This document shows, piece after piece, positions 1-5,664 of a stretch of DNA of 5,881 nucleotides. Source of the stretch: Segetimicrobium sp035279545 (lineage in GTDB: Bacteria; Sysuimicrobiota; Sysuimicrobiia; Sysuimicrobiales; Segetimicrobiaceae). The translations under genes were made by a program, and so were the position numbers. Location: positions 1 through 5,881 of the forward strand of contig DATEHM010000068.1 of assembly GCA_035279545.1 (NCBI GenBank), read 5' to 3'. A model generated the notes under the pieces. That model made no database searches. It was not told the DNA's origin and saw only the letters and a program-made list of their open reading frames with translations. The number at the start of each line of letters is the position of its first letter. The stretch's first letter is position 1.

Positions 1-876
1 GAGATCGGCGGGAGCTTCCGCGTCCCCGACATCATGGCGGCCAGCGGGTGTCGATTGGTCGAGGTGGGCACGACGAACAAGACCTACCTGCGCGATTACG
101 AGTCGGCGCTGACCCCCGACACCGCGCTCCTCGTCAAAGTCCACCGCAGCAACTTCTCGATGCGCGGATTTGTCCACGAGGTCCCACCGGGAGATCTCGC
201 CGCCCTGGGGCGCCGCAGCGGGATCCCGCTGGTCTTCGATATGGGGAGCGGGGCGCTGATCGACCTGAGCGCCCGCGGCCTCCCCGCGGAACCCACCGCC
301 CAGGCCGCCGTGGCCGCCGGCGTGGACGTGGTCACGTTCAGCGGCGACAAACTCCTCGGCGGCCCGCAGGCAGGGATCATCGTCGGGCGCGAAGCGGTCG
401 TGAGCAGGGTTCGGGCGCACCCGATCGCCAGGGCGGTGCGAATCGACAAGCTTGATCTGGCGGCGCTGGAAGCGACGCTGCGGGTCTACCGGGATCCGGA
501 TCGCGCCTGGGAGGCGATTCCGGTTCTCCGGATGCTGAGCGCCGACCCCTCCGTCCTCGCCTTCCGCGCCCACGAGCTGGCCGGACGCCTCCGCTCGCTG
601 CTGGGATCCGCGGCGACGATCACGGTCTGCCCGACCGTGACGGAGGCGGGCGGGGGAGCGCTCCCCGGAACGGAACTCCCGTCCTGGGGGGTGGCCGTCT
701 CTCCGACGGAGGGGTCCCCGGCGACGTGGGGACGGCGGTTGCACCAGGCCCGGCCCCCCGTGTTCTGTCGGATCGCCGACGGCCGGTTGATCCTGGACCT
801 ACGCACGCTGTCCTCGGACGAATTGCCTCCCCTGGCCGCGGCGCTTGCGGCAGCCGCCGAGGGAGATCGGTCGTAA
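1..876 (+). CDS. selA: L-seryl-tRNA(Sec) selenium transferase, 5'-truncated by window
   Basis: This is a PLP-dependent cytoplasmic enzyme that converts Ser-tRNA(Sec) to Sec-tRNA(Sec) with selenophosphate as selenium donor. The frame is open from base 1 (reading EIGGSFRVPDIM) to TAA at 874-876, giving 291 residues, so the gene begins upstream and ATG-34 is internal. Landmarks are EVGTTNKT near residue 21, the DMGSG motif near residue 80, and FSGDKLLGGPQAGIIVG, whose lysine (codon 349-351, residue 117 here) corresponds to the PLP-binding lysine, Lys295 in E. coli SelA. Aligned on that lysine, about 178 N-terminal residues are missing. The C-terminal RIADGRLILDLRTL also matches the family. The conserved core looks intact, with no frameshift or stop. 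selB starts 23 bases after the stop, which suggests one operon. The family call is essentially certain; it rests on recalled family motifs, not a database search. Confidence 0.97.
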   Translation, partial: EIGGSFRVPDIMAASGCRLVEVGTTNKTYLRDYESALTPDTALLVKVHRSNFSMRGFVHEVPPGDLAALGRRSGIPLVFDMGSGALIDLSARGLPAEPTAQAAVAAGVDVVTFSGDKLLGGPQAGIIVGREAVVSRVRAHPIARAVRIDKLDLAALEATLRVYRDPDRAWEAIPVLRMLSADPSVLAFRAHELAGRLRSLLGSAATITVCPTVTEAGGGALPGTELPSWGVAVSPTEGSPATWGRRLHQARPPVFCRIADGRLILDLRTLSSDELPPLAAALAAAAEGDRS

Positions 877-899
877 GCCCCGGGGCGGGCGGCCGCGCG

Positions 900-2846
900 G
901 TGAGCCCTCGGCGATCGGCTTCCGTCCCCGCGGTTCCCCAAGGGTACGCCGTCGTCGGGACGGCCGGGCACATCGATCATGGCAAGAGCGCGCTCGTCCG
1001 GGCTCTCACCGGGATCGACCCCGACCGGCTCGAGGAGGAGAAGCGGCGGGGAATGACGATTGACCTCGGGTTTGCGCACTTCGATCTCCCCAGCGGCCGT
1101 CGGGTGGGCCTCGTGGACGTGCCCGGACACGAGCGCCTCATCCGCAACATGCTGGCGGGCTCGACCGGGCTCGACTTGGTGTTGCTGGTCATTGCCGCCG
1201 ACGAGGGAGTGATGCCGCAGACGCGCGAGCACCTCGACATCCTGCGGTTCCTCAGGGTCGAGCGCGGGGTCCTCGTGGTCAACAAGATCGACCTGCTCAC
1301 GGACCCCGAGTGGCTGCCCCTCGTTATCGACGATACCCGCGCACTCGTCGCCGGATCCTTTCTCGAGGGGGCGCCGATCATCCCCGTCTCGGCGCACCGC
1401 GGGGACGGGATTCCGGCGCTCGTGGCGGCGATCGACGGCGCGCTCCAATCGCTCCCTCCCCGCGAGGTGGACGCTCCCACCAGGCTGCCCGTCGACCGCA
1501 GCTTCACCATGTCGGGATTTGGGACGGTGGTGACCGGCACGCTCTGGACGGGGCGGATCCGGGCCGGGGACCTGCTCGAACTGCTTCCCGCGGGGCGCGA
1601 GGTGCGCGTTCGCCAGGTACAGAGCCACGGGGTGTCGGTGGCGGAGGCGCAGGCGGGACAGCGCGTCGCCCTCAACATCGTGGGGGCGGCCAAGGGGGAG
1701 GTGGAGCGCGGACACGTGCTCGCCGTCCCGGGTGGCTTCGAGCCCACGACGGTGATGGATGTGCGCGTCCGACTGCTGGGGGGGGCGGCGGACCTCGCGC
1801 ACAACGAGCGCATCCGCTGCTACGTCGCCGCCGATGAGGTGATCGGGCGGATCCGGTTGCTGGACCGGGGCCGCCTCAGCGCCGGAGAGACGGCCCCGGC
1901 GCAGGTGAGGCTGGAACGGTCGACCGTCGTGGCCCGCGGCGACCCGTTCGTCCTCCGCCGCTACTCCCCCATGATCACCATCGGCGGGGGCGAGGTGATC
2001 ACTGCCCGCGCCCTCCTTCGTCGCCGGTCCGCCGCGGCGGCCCGGGCGGTGGCTTCGCAGGAAGAGTCGGGGGTGGAAGGGCAGCTTGCCGCGGCGCTCG
2101 CGGCCGCCGGCCGGAACGGGACGACGGTGGAGTCCCTGGCCAGGACGGTCGGCGTCACCCGGGATCACGTCGCCGCACGCCTGGCGGGGTGGGCGGCGGC
2201 GGGGGAGGTGATCGACCTCCGCGGTCGTCTGTTCGCGGCGAGCGAGGCGCGGGCCGTTCAGGAGGGTGTTCTCCGCGCCCTTGAGGCGCATCACGCGGCG
2301 GCTCCCTGGCGCCGGGGTATGCCGCGGGAGGACCTGAAGAGCCACGTGTTCGGCCCCGGCGACGATCGGCTGTACGGGTACGCCCTGGACGCGCTGGTCG
2401 CGCGCGGCGAGGTCGCCGTCCAGGAGGGTTTCGCGTCGCTGGCGGCGTTTCGCCCCGCGCGCACCCTTCTGGAGCGCTCCGCGCGGGACGCGATCGATGA
2501 CGGGTTTCGGCGGGGCCGCTTCGCCCCGCCAAGCTGTGCGGAGGCGCTGGCCGGCGTACCAGATCGCGCCGTGGCCGAGCGGATGCTGCAGACGCTGTTC
2601 GACGATGGGACGCTCGTGGGCGTCGGCGGGGACATCACCTTTCACCGCGAAGCGCTCGCCGAAATCGAATCGCGCGTCGTGGCGCAGATCCAGGCGCACG
2701 GCGAGGTCACGGTTGCGGGACTCCGCGACCAGTTGGGAACCAGCCGGAAGTTTACCCTGACCGTGCTGGAGTACTTGGACACTCGGCGTGTCACCCGCCG
2801 GGTCGGCGACAAGCGGGTGCTCGCGCGCCCGGCGTCCCTGCCGTAG
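900..2846 (+). CDS. selB: Selenocysteine-specific translation elongation factor SelB
   Basis: This GTPase binds Sec-tRNA(Sec) and the SECIS hairpin of selenoprotein mRNAs and delivers Sec to the ribosome at UGA. The 648 residues compare with 614 in E. coli. The G domain shows G1 GHIDHGKS (23-30), G2 RGMTIDLGF (50-58), G3 DVPGHE (73-78), G4 NKID (128-131) and G5 SA (164-165). Domain II follows, with LPVDRSFTMSGFGTVVTGT (196-214), then domain III ending in GDPFVLRRYSP and TIGGGEV. From about 375 onward is the winged-helix tail that binds SECIS RNA, including LGTSRKF (612-618). GTG-900 is chosen because it lies 15 codons before the G domain and no other start codon occurs in frame between it and G1. 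The open frame upstream to 726 only shadows selA. The ribosome-binding site is weak (G-rich, no clear GGAGG), so translation may be coupled to selA 23 bases away. No defects are seen. Confidence 0.97.
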   Translation: MSPRRSASVPAVPQGYAVVGTAGHIDHGKSALVRALTGIDPDRLEEEKRRGMTIDLGFAHFDLPSGRRVGLVDVPGHERLIRNMLAGSTGLDLVLLVIAADEGVMPQTREHLDILRFLRVERGVLVVNKIDLLTDPEWLPLVIDDTRALVAGSFLEGAPIIPVSAHRGDGIPALVAAIDGALQSLPPREVDAPTRLPVDRSFTMSGFGTVVTGTLWTGRIRAGDLLELLPAGREVRVRQVQSHGVSVAEAQAGQRVALNIVGAAKGEVERGHVLAVPGGFEPTTVMDVRVRLLGGAADLAHNERIRCYVAADEVIGRIRLLDRGRLSAGETAPAQVRLERSTVVARGDPFVLRRYSPMITIGGGEVITARALLRRRSAAAARAVASQEESGVEGQLAAALAAAGRNGTTVESLARTVGVTRDHVAARLAGWAAAGEVIDLRGRLFAASEARAVQEGVLRALEAHHAAAPWRRGMPREDLKSHVFGPGDDRLYGYALDALVARGEVAVQEGFASLAAFRPARTLLERSARDAIDDGFRRGRFAPPSCAEALAGVPDRAVAERMLQTLFDDGTLVGVGGDITFHREALAEIESRVVAQIQAHGEVTVAGLRDQLGTSRKFTLTVLEYLDTRRVTRRVGDKRVLARPASLP

Positions 2847-2865
2847 CGCGGCGCCCTAAGGGATG

Positions 2866-2885
2866 CCCCGGTTCTCCGGCCGGGG
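2866..2885 (+). terminator. GC-rich hairpin just after selB, possible weak terminator
   Basis: CCCCGG (2866-2871) pairs with CCGGGG (2880-2885) around an 8-base loop, 20 bases after the selB stop. No T-tract follows, so it is not a classical intrinsic terminator. It may pause polymerase or protect the selAB mRNA 3' end. In such GC-rich DNA a 6-bp hairpin can also arise by chance. Confidence 0.3.
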
Positions 2886-2906
2886 AGGGCGGGGGCGCAC
2901 GTCGCG

Positions 2907-2935
2907 TTGACGGGGACCCCCATGAGGTCTAAAAA
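2907..2935 (+). promoter_or_regulatory. Candidate sigma70-type promoter
   Basis: TTGACG (2907-2912, 5 of 6 to TTGACA) is separated by exactly 17 bases from TAAAAA (2930-2935, 4 of 6 to TATAAT). This is the best hexamer pair I found in the gap between selB and the REC gene. It would drive transcription rightward, leaving an untranslated leader of roughly 200 bases before TTG-3159 or 430 bases before ATG-3370. The -10 hexamer sits mostly in the loop of the 2919-2945 hairpin. The -10 match is only fair and no transcript data exist. Confidence 0.3.
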
Positions 2936-2945
2936 ACCTCGTGGG
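2919..2945 (+). repeat. 10-bp inverted repeat / hairpin with A-rich loop
   Basis: Left arm CCCATGAGGT (2919-2928) pairs with right arm ACCTCGTGGG (2936-2945), with one U-G pair (2923/2941) and loop CTAAAAA. No T-run follows on the + strand, so it is not a standard terminator for selB. It overlaps the candidate promoter and could equally be an operator palindrome. Its outer GGG can alternatively pair with CCC at 2952-2954, which can itself pair with GGG at 2962-2964. Confidence 0.45.
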
Positions 2946-2983
2946 TGGGCACCCATTCATTGGGAAGTTGCCTGGAAGTTTAC

Positions 2984-3024
2984 GCCCGAGGGCACGCTCT
3001 GGGCAATCCCGGCGCCCTCCGGGC
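2984..3024 (+). other. Foldable GC-rich segment, possible structured leader RNA
   Basis: GCCCGAGGGC (2984-2993) can pair with GCCCTCCGGGC (3014-3024) to form ten base pairs with one bulged base. An inner GGG (3001-3003) / CCC (3008-3010) stem closes a CAAT loop. I do not recognise it as a known riboswitch or small RNA. GC-rich DNA folds easily, so this is weak evidence for a functional RNA. Confidence 0.2.
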
Positions 3025-3144
3025 CAGGTGCGCGCCGGCTGAGAGGTTCGCCGCAAGACGTGGTGGGGGATGCCGCCGGCCTCATGGTGTGACCGCCCAC
3101 AGCACGCCGATCAACGCCGTGTTACCGGTTGTTCCGTGTATGCG

Positions 3145-3152
3145 GGAGGTGA
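3145..3152 (+). promoter_or_regulatory. Strong Shine-Dalgarno site for TTG-3159, inside a small hairpin
   Basis: GGAGGTGA is an uninterrupted 8-base match to the canonical Shine-Dalgarno sequence, far better than the sites before selB or the REC gene. It lies 6 bases before TTG-3159, ideal spacing. AGGTG (3147-3151) can also pair with CACCT (3155-3159) around an ACG loop, folding the site against the first base of the start codon. That could damp or regulate initiation. Confidence 0.45.
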
Positions 3153-3158
3153 CGCACC

Positions 3159-3377
3159 TTGCAGCAGCGGTATGTAAGCGGATCCCCCCTTGTGCCGTCC
3201 GTCAGCCCAGGCGTTCCGCATCCGTTCCACCCCCCGACGACGCATCACCTCGATCAGCGCACGCCGCGAGGACGTCGCCGTTCCGGGGGGGCGGTGTCGG
3301 CCCTCCTTGCGGGCTCGGCCGTCGCCGCCCGAGCCCTGTGTTCCAACGGCGGAGGCGGGGGTCTCGCCGATGCTTGA
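3159..3377 (+). CDS. Possible 72-residue leader ORF overlapping the REC gene start
   Basis: I do not recognise this product. The case for translation is the perfect Shine-Dalgarno octamer 6 bases before TTG-3159, and a TGA stop (3375-3377) that overlaps ATG-3370 of the next gene by 8 bases, an arrangement typical of translational coupling. The peptide begins MQQRYVSGSPLV, is rich in Pro, His and Arg in the middle, and has a short Ala/Val/Leu stretch near residues 44-58 followed by a Gly run. It shows no motif, no convincing signal peptide and no clear membrane helix. Against it: the composition is low-complexity, several other frames are open here, and the start is TTG. It could be a leader that couples translation to the signalling gene, the N-terminus of that gene separated by a sequencing frameshift, or spurious. 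Confidence 0.3.
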   Translation: MQQRYVSGSPLVPSVSPGVPHPFHPPTTHHLDQRTPRGRRRSGGAVSALLAGSAVAARALCSNGGGGGLADA

Positions 3378-5184
3378 ACCATCCGCGGACGTGGATCCCT
3401 ACGTCATCCTGGTCGTTGAAGACAACCCGACCGGCCTGAAGACCGTCCGCGTGACCTTGGAAAAAGCGGGGTACACGGTGCTGGAAGCCCGCAGCGGGCA
3501 CGTCCTGATCGAGATGATGGCCCATCGTCCCGACCTCATCGTGCAGGACCTCGCTCTGCCCGATATCGATGGGTTTGAGCTCGTGCAACGAGTCCGCGGC
3601 CTTCCGGGGGGAAAGGACATCCCGATCATCGCCTACACCGGGTTTCTTACCGCCGCCGAGGAGGCCCGCAGTGTTGAAGCCGGATTCACCGATTACCTCT
3701 TCAAACCCGTTGCGCCCAGGCACCTCCTGGAGGTGGTCGGGGCCTACTTGCCCGATCGGGATTCCCAACCGCAGGGTGGTGGACAACGACTCCTTGTCGT
3801 GGACGATGATCCGACCCACCGCAAACTGATGAAAGCGCGTCTGGAGCGAGCGGGATTTGCCGTCGTGGTTTCCCCCGATGCCGCGGACGCCCTCGCCCGC
3901 GCCCGTGAGGCTCCGCCTGATCTGATCCTTTCCGACGTCCTCATGCCCAATCTCGATGGGTTCCAATTCTGCCTGCAGGTGCGCGAGGATCCTCGTCTCG
4001 CCCGCGTTCCGGTGCTTCTTGTTTCCTCTATGTACAACGAAGAGATCGACCAGCAACTCGCCCGCAAGGCGGGTGCCAATGGCTTAGTCGTCAAGTCGCC
4101 GGGGTTCGAATCGGTCGTCGCGGCCGTGGTCGCCAATCTCGGCGCGCCGCCGCCATCACGCGCGCCGGCCCCCGGCCCCGCGTTGGGAGAGGACTATACG
4201 CGCCGTCTCGCTCAGCACCTTGACCGACAGGTGTCGTTGAACGCCCACATCCGACAGCGGCTGATGCGCCGCGAAGCGGAGCTGGCCATCCTCTCCAGCC
4301 TCGTCGAAGCGCCGAAGTACGACTCGGTGGATGAGATCCTCGAGGAGATGCTCCACAAAGTGTTGCACGCCGCGGGCGCCTCCCGGGGCGTGATCTACCT
4401 GAGCGGGCCAAACGGGACGCTGCAACCGCGCGCCCGGTCGGGGTATCCGGATTCGACCGCGCGCCACCTCGACGATTTCTTTGGCCACGCGCCGGTGCTT
4501 CGCGACGCCGTCGCGCAGAAAATCCCCCAGGTGATCGCCTCCTTCACCCTCCCCCGCGAGGTGGTGCTCGGGTCCGAGCGGGTGGAGCAGTCCGCGTTGA
4601 TCAGCCCGCTACTCCGACGCGGCGAGTGCATGGGGGTGCTTGTCGTGACGTCAGGCAAGAGGGTGCTCACGGAGGAAATGCTCCCATTTGCGCGGGCCGT
4701 GGGCAATCAGATCGGGCAAGCCTTGACACTGGTCCAGGTGCTGGGCGCGGCTCAGCGGGGCGAACGTCGCTTCCGGGACACCGTTGACCACCTCCCCATT
4801 GGGCTGGCACGGACAACCCCCGCCGGCGAGATCATTGATGCGAACCCCGCGTTCGTGGCGATGCTGGGCTATCCGGATGTGGAGGCGTTGAGGAAAGTGA
4901 ACGTTGCGGACCTCTATATCGATCGCGTTGCCCGAACTCAACCGGGTGCGTCGGCGGTCGGGGCCGATCTGCCCACCGGCGGGGAGGTTCGGATTCGCCG
5001 GCGGGACGGGTCATCCCGGTGGGTCTGGGGCGTCTCGCGCGCCGTCCGCGATCCCCATGAGGGCGTGGTGTACCATGAGGAGGCGATCGTGGGCACCGCC
5101 GAACCGAAGAAACCCGGAAGGCGGCTGAGGATCCCCGTATCGTCTCGCCGAAGGAGCAACGGTCGCCGCCCTCGGCGCAGCTGA
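3370..5184 (+). CDS. Multidomain response regulator: REC-REC-GAF-PAS, no output domain
   Basis: This is a soluble 604-residue two-component protein. REC1 (about 11-127) has acidic residues E17/D18, phosphoacceptor D60, T90 and K112 before Pro. REC2 (about 140-257) has D145/D146, phosphoacceptor D189, S219 and K242, but K242 is followed by Ser instead of the usual Pro. A Pro/Ala-rich linker (259-272) and a charged helix (about 274-315) lead into a GAF-like domain (about 303-462). A PAS domain (about 467-578) runs from RFRDTVDHLPIG to the PAC-type end near EEAIVGTAE. The last 26 residues are Arg-rich. No HisKA/HATPase, GGDEF, EAL, HD-GYP or DNA-binding domain is present, so it may act as a phospho-relay or partner protein, or have lost its output by recombination. 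ATG-3370 is chosen because REC1 starts right after it and G-rich sequence (3351-3361) precedes it. The frame is open upstream to 3190, but that extension looks non-domain. Domain limits are approximate. Confidence 0.88.
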   Translation: MLEPSADVDPYVILVVEDNPTGLKTVRVTLEKAGYTVLEARSGHVLIEMMAHRPDLIVQDLALPDIDGFELVQRVRGLPGGKDIPIIAYTGFLTAAEEARSVEAGFTDYLFKPVAPRHLLEVVGAYLPDRDSQPQGGGQRLLVVDDDPTHRKLMKARLERAGFAVVVSPDAADALARAREAPPDLILSDVLMPNLDGFQFCLQVREDPRLARVPVLLVSSMYNEEIDQQLARKAGANGLVVKSPGFESVVAAVVANLGAPPPSRAPAPGPALGEDYTRRLAQHLDRQVSLNAHIRQRLMRREAELAILSSLVEAPKYDSVDEILEEMLHKVLHAAGASRGVIYLSGPNGTLQPRARSGYPDSTARHLDDFFGHAPVLRDAVAQKIPQVIASFTLPREVVLGSERVEQSALISPLLRRGECMGVLVVTSGKRVLTEEMLPFARAVGNQIGQALTLVQVLGAAQRGERRFRDTVDHLPIGLARTTPAGEIIDANPAFVAMLGYPDVEALRKVNVADLYIDRVARTQPGASAVGADLPTGGEVRIRRRDGSSRWVWGVSRAVRDPHEGVVYHEEAIVGTAEPKKPGRRLRIPVSSRRRSNGRRPRRS

Positions 5185-5247
5185 ATCGAAGAGGTTCCTC
5201 CCGCTTCTTCCAATCCGTCGGCGGTCGCTCGATCACCGAGCGGCTGA

Positions 5248-5664
5248 TCCTTTCGAGTCGGCAGGCCCGAGTGGGCCCGTGAAGCCGGGCTCGGCTGGAC
5301 CGCGAGCCTGGAGCGCGGAATGGTCGAAGCGGAATCCCGAGGCGAGAGCGTCATTACGCTGACGGACGGAGAGCGCGTGCTGGCGTTGTTTGCGCTGGCC
5401 GATCGGGTGCGTGAGCGCGCGCGAGAAGCGGTCCGCCGGCTCCGCGCCATGGGGGTGGATGCCGTGATGATCACGGGCGATCCGGACGCCGTCGCCCGAA
5501 CCGTGGCCGGGGCTCTCGGTATCGAGCGCCATCACGCCCGCGTGCTGCCTCAGGACAAGGCGCGCATCGTGCGAGAGCTCAAGGCCGGGGGCGCCCAAAC
5601 CGCGTTCGTCGGCGACGGCATCAACGACGCCCCGGCTCTCCTGGACCGAACGAAAATGACCTAA
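5248..5664 (+). pseudogene. P-type (heavy-metal) ATPase fragment, P-domain only
   Basis: The reading frame encodes the end of the N-domain and most of the P-domain of a P1B-like cation-transporting ATPase. It shows VGRPEW (from 5257), FALADRVR, the hinge motif TGD (5473-5481), LPQDK (5545-5559) and GDGINDAP (5611-5634). A full enzyme of this family runs to roughly 600-900 residues. Missing here are the DKTGT phosphorylation site, the SEHPL/HP region, the CPx-type metal site and all membrane helices. After NDAPALL the usual ADVGIA stretch is replaced by DRTKMT and a TAA. In-frame TGA (5245-5247) precedes the fragment where the family commonly has a short hydrophilic turn, so CGA-to-TGA decay is plausible. 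A 114-residue product could start at ATG-5320, but it could not transport ions. Base composition matches the neighbours. I read it as a gene remnant; a translated stand-alone HAD-like domain is less likely. Confidence 0.72.
5264..5277 (+). other. GGCCC/GGGCC hairpin downstream of in-frame TGA-5245
   Basis: GGCCC (5264-5268) and GGGCC (5273-5277) form a perfect 5-bp stem with loop GAGT. The loop begins 21 bases after the TGA at 5245-5247 and starts with G, features that the permissive bacterial SECIS model asks for. Such small GC hairpins are common by chance here, so it is recorded as a structure, not as a SECIS call. Confidence 0.2.

Larger units (their letters stand above)
2847..3158 (+). 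other. Intergenic region between selB and the leader/REC gene
   Basis: No convincing coding sequence lies here. The frames open across it (for example 2922-3092, 56 codons from ATG, and 2945-3439) have mixed third positions unlike the neighbouring genes, and their translations show no recognisable family. What can be seen is a run of hairpins (2866-2885, 2919-2945, 2984-3024), a lower-GC patch around 2922-2985, and one promoter-like hexamer pair. I searched both strands by eye for a tRNA-Sec T-arm and anticodon arm and found none that holds together. The region probably contains the transcription start and untranslated leader of the downstream signalling gene. Confidence 0.6.

Noticed and set aside
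486..2699. Long reverse-strand open frame (737 codons) opposite selA and selB.
   Set aside because: It is antisense to two clearly conserved genes. The translation is Arg/Pro/His-rich with no domain, as expected of GC-rich shadow frames.
2908..2945. TGA-2908 followed by a hairpin containing AGGTCT, reminiscent of the E. coli fdhF SECIS loop.
   Set aside because: The TGA is not inside any coding frame: the same frame meets another TGA at 2923-2925, and AGGT lies in the stem, not the loop.
2900..2980. tRNA-Sec candidate: a 7-base loop ATTCATT (2955-2961) with TCA in the anticodon position, closed by CCC/GGG.
   Set aside because: The stem is only 3 bp before an A-A mismatch, position 37 is T, and no T-arm (TTCGA-type) or 8-bp acceptor stem can be assembled around it.
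2990..3026. c-di-GMP (GEMM) riboswitch-like text (CACGCTCTGGGCAATCC, then CCTCCGGGCC).
   Set aside because: The GAAA-loop helix and the GGACGCAAAGCC core are missing, so the ligand pocket cannot form.
3026..3070. TPP riboswitch-like text (GGTGCGCGCCGGCTGAGAGG).
   Set aside because: The second half of the TPP aptamer (CTGATCTGGATAAT...GCG-type segment) is absent downstream, and no thiamine gene follows.
2922..3092. 56-codon ORF from ATG-2922 in the selB/REC-gene gap.
   Set aside because: Mixed third-position bases, a weak ribosome-binding site, a start inside the hairpin/promoter-like segment, and no recognisable product.
5182..5184. Sec read-through of the TGA ending the signalling gene.
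   Set aside because: No convincing SECIS-like stem at the right distance, and the downstream residues up to 5244 match no domain of the signalling protein.
5097..5280. Frameshift hypothesis extending the PAS domain into another frame (TEETRKAAEDPRIV...).
   Set aside because: The annotated frame already carries the PAC-type ending (IVGTAEPKK). The alternative frame leads to no kinase or other domain before its stop.
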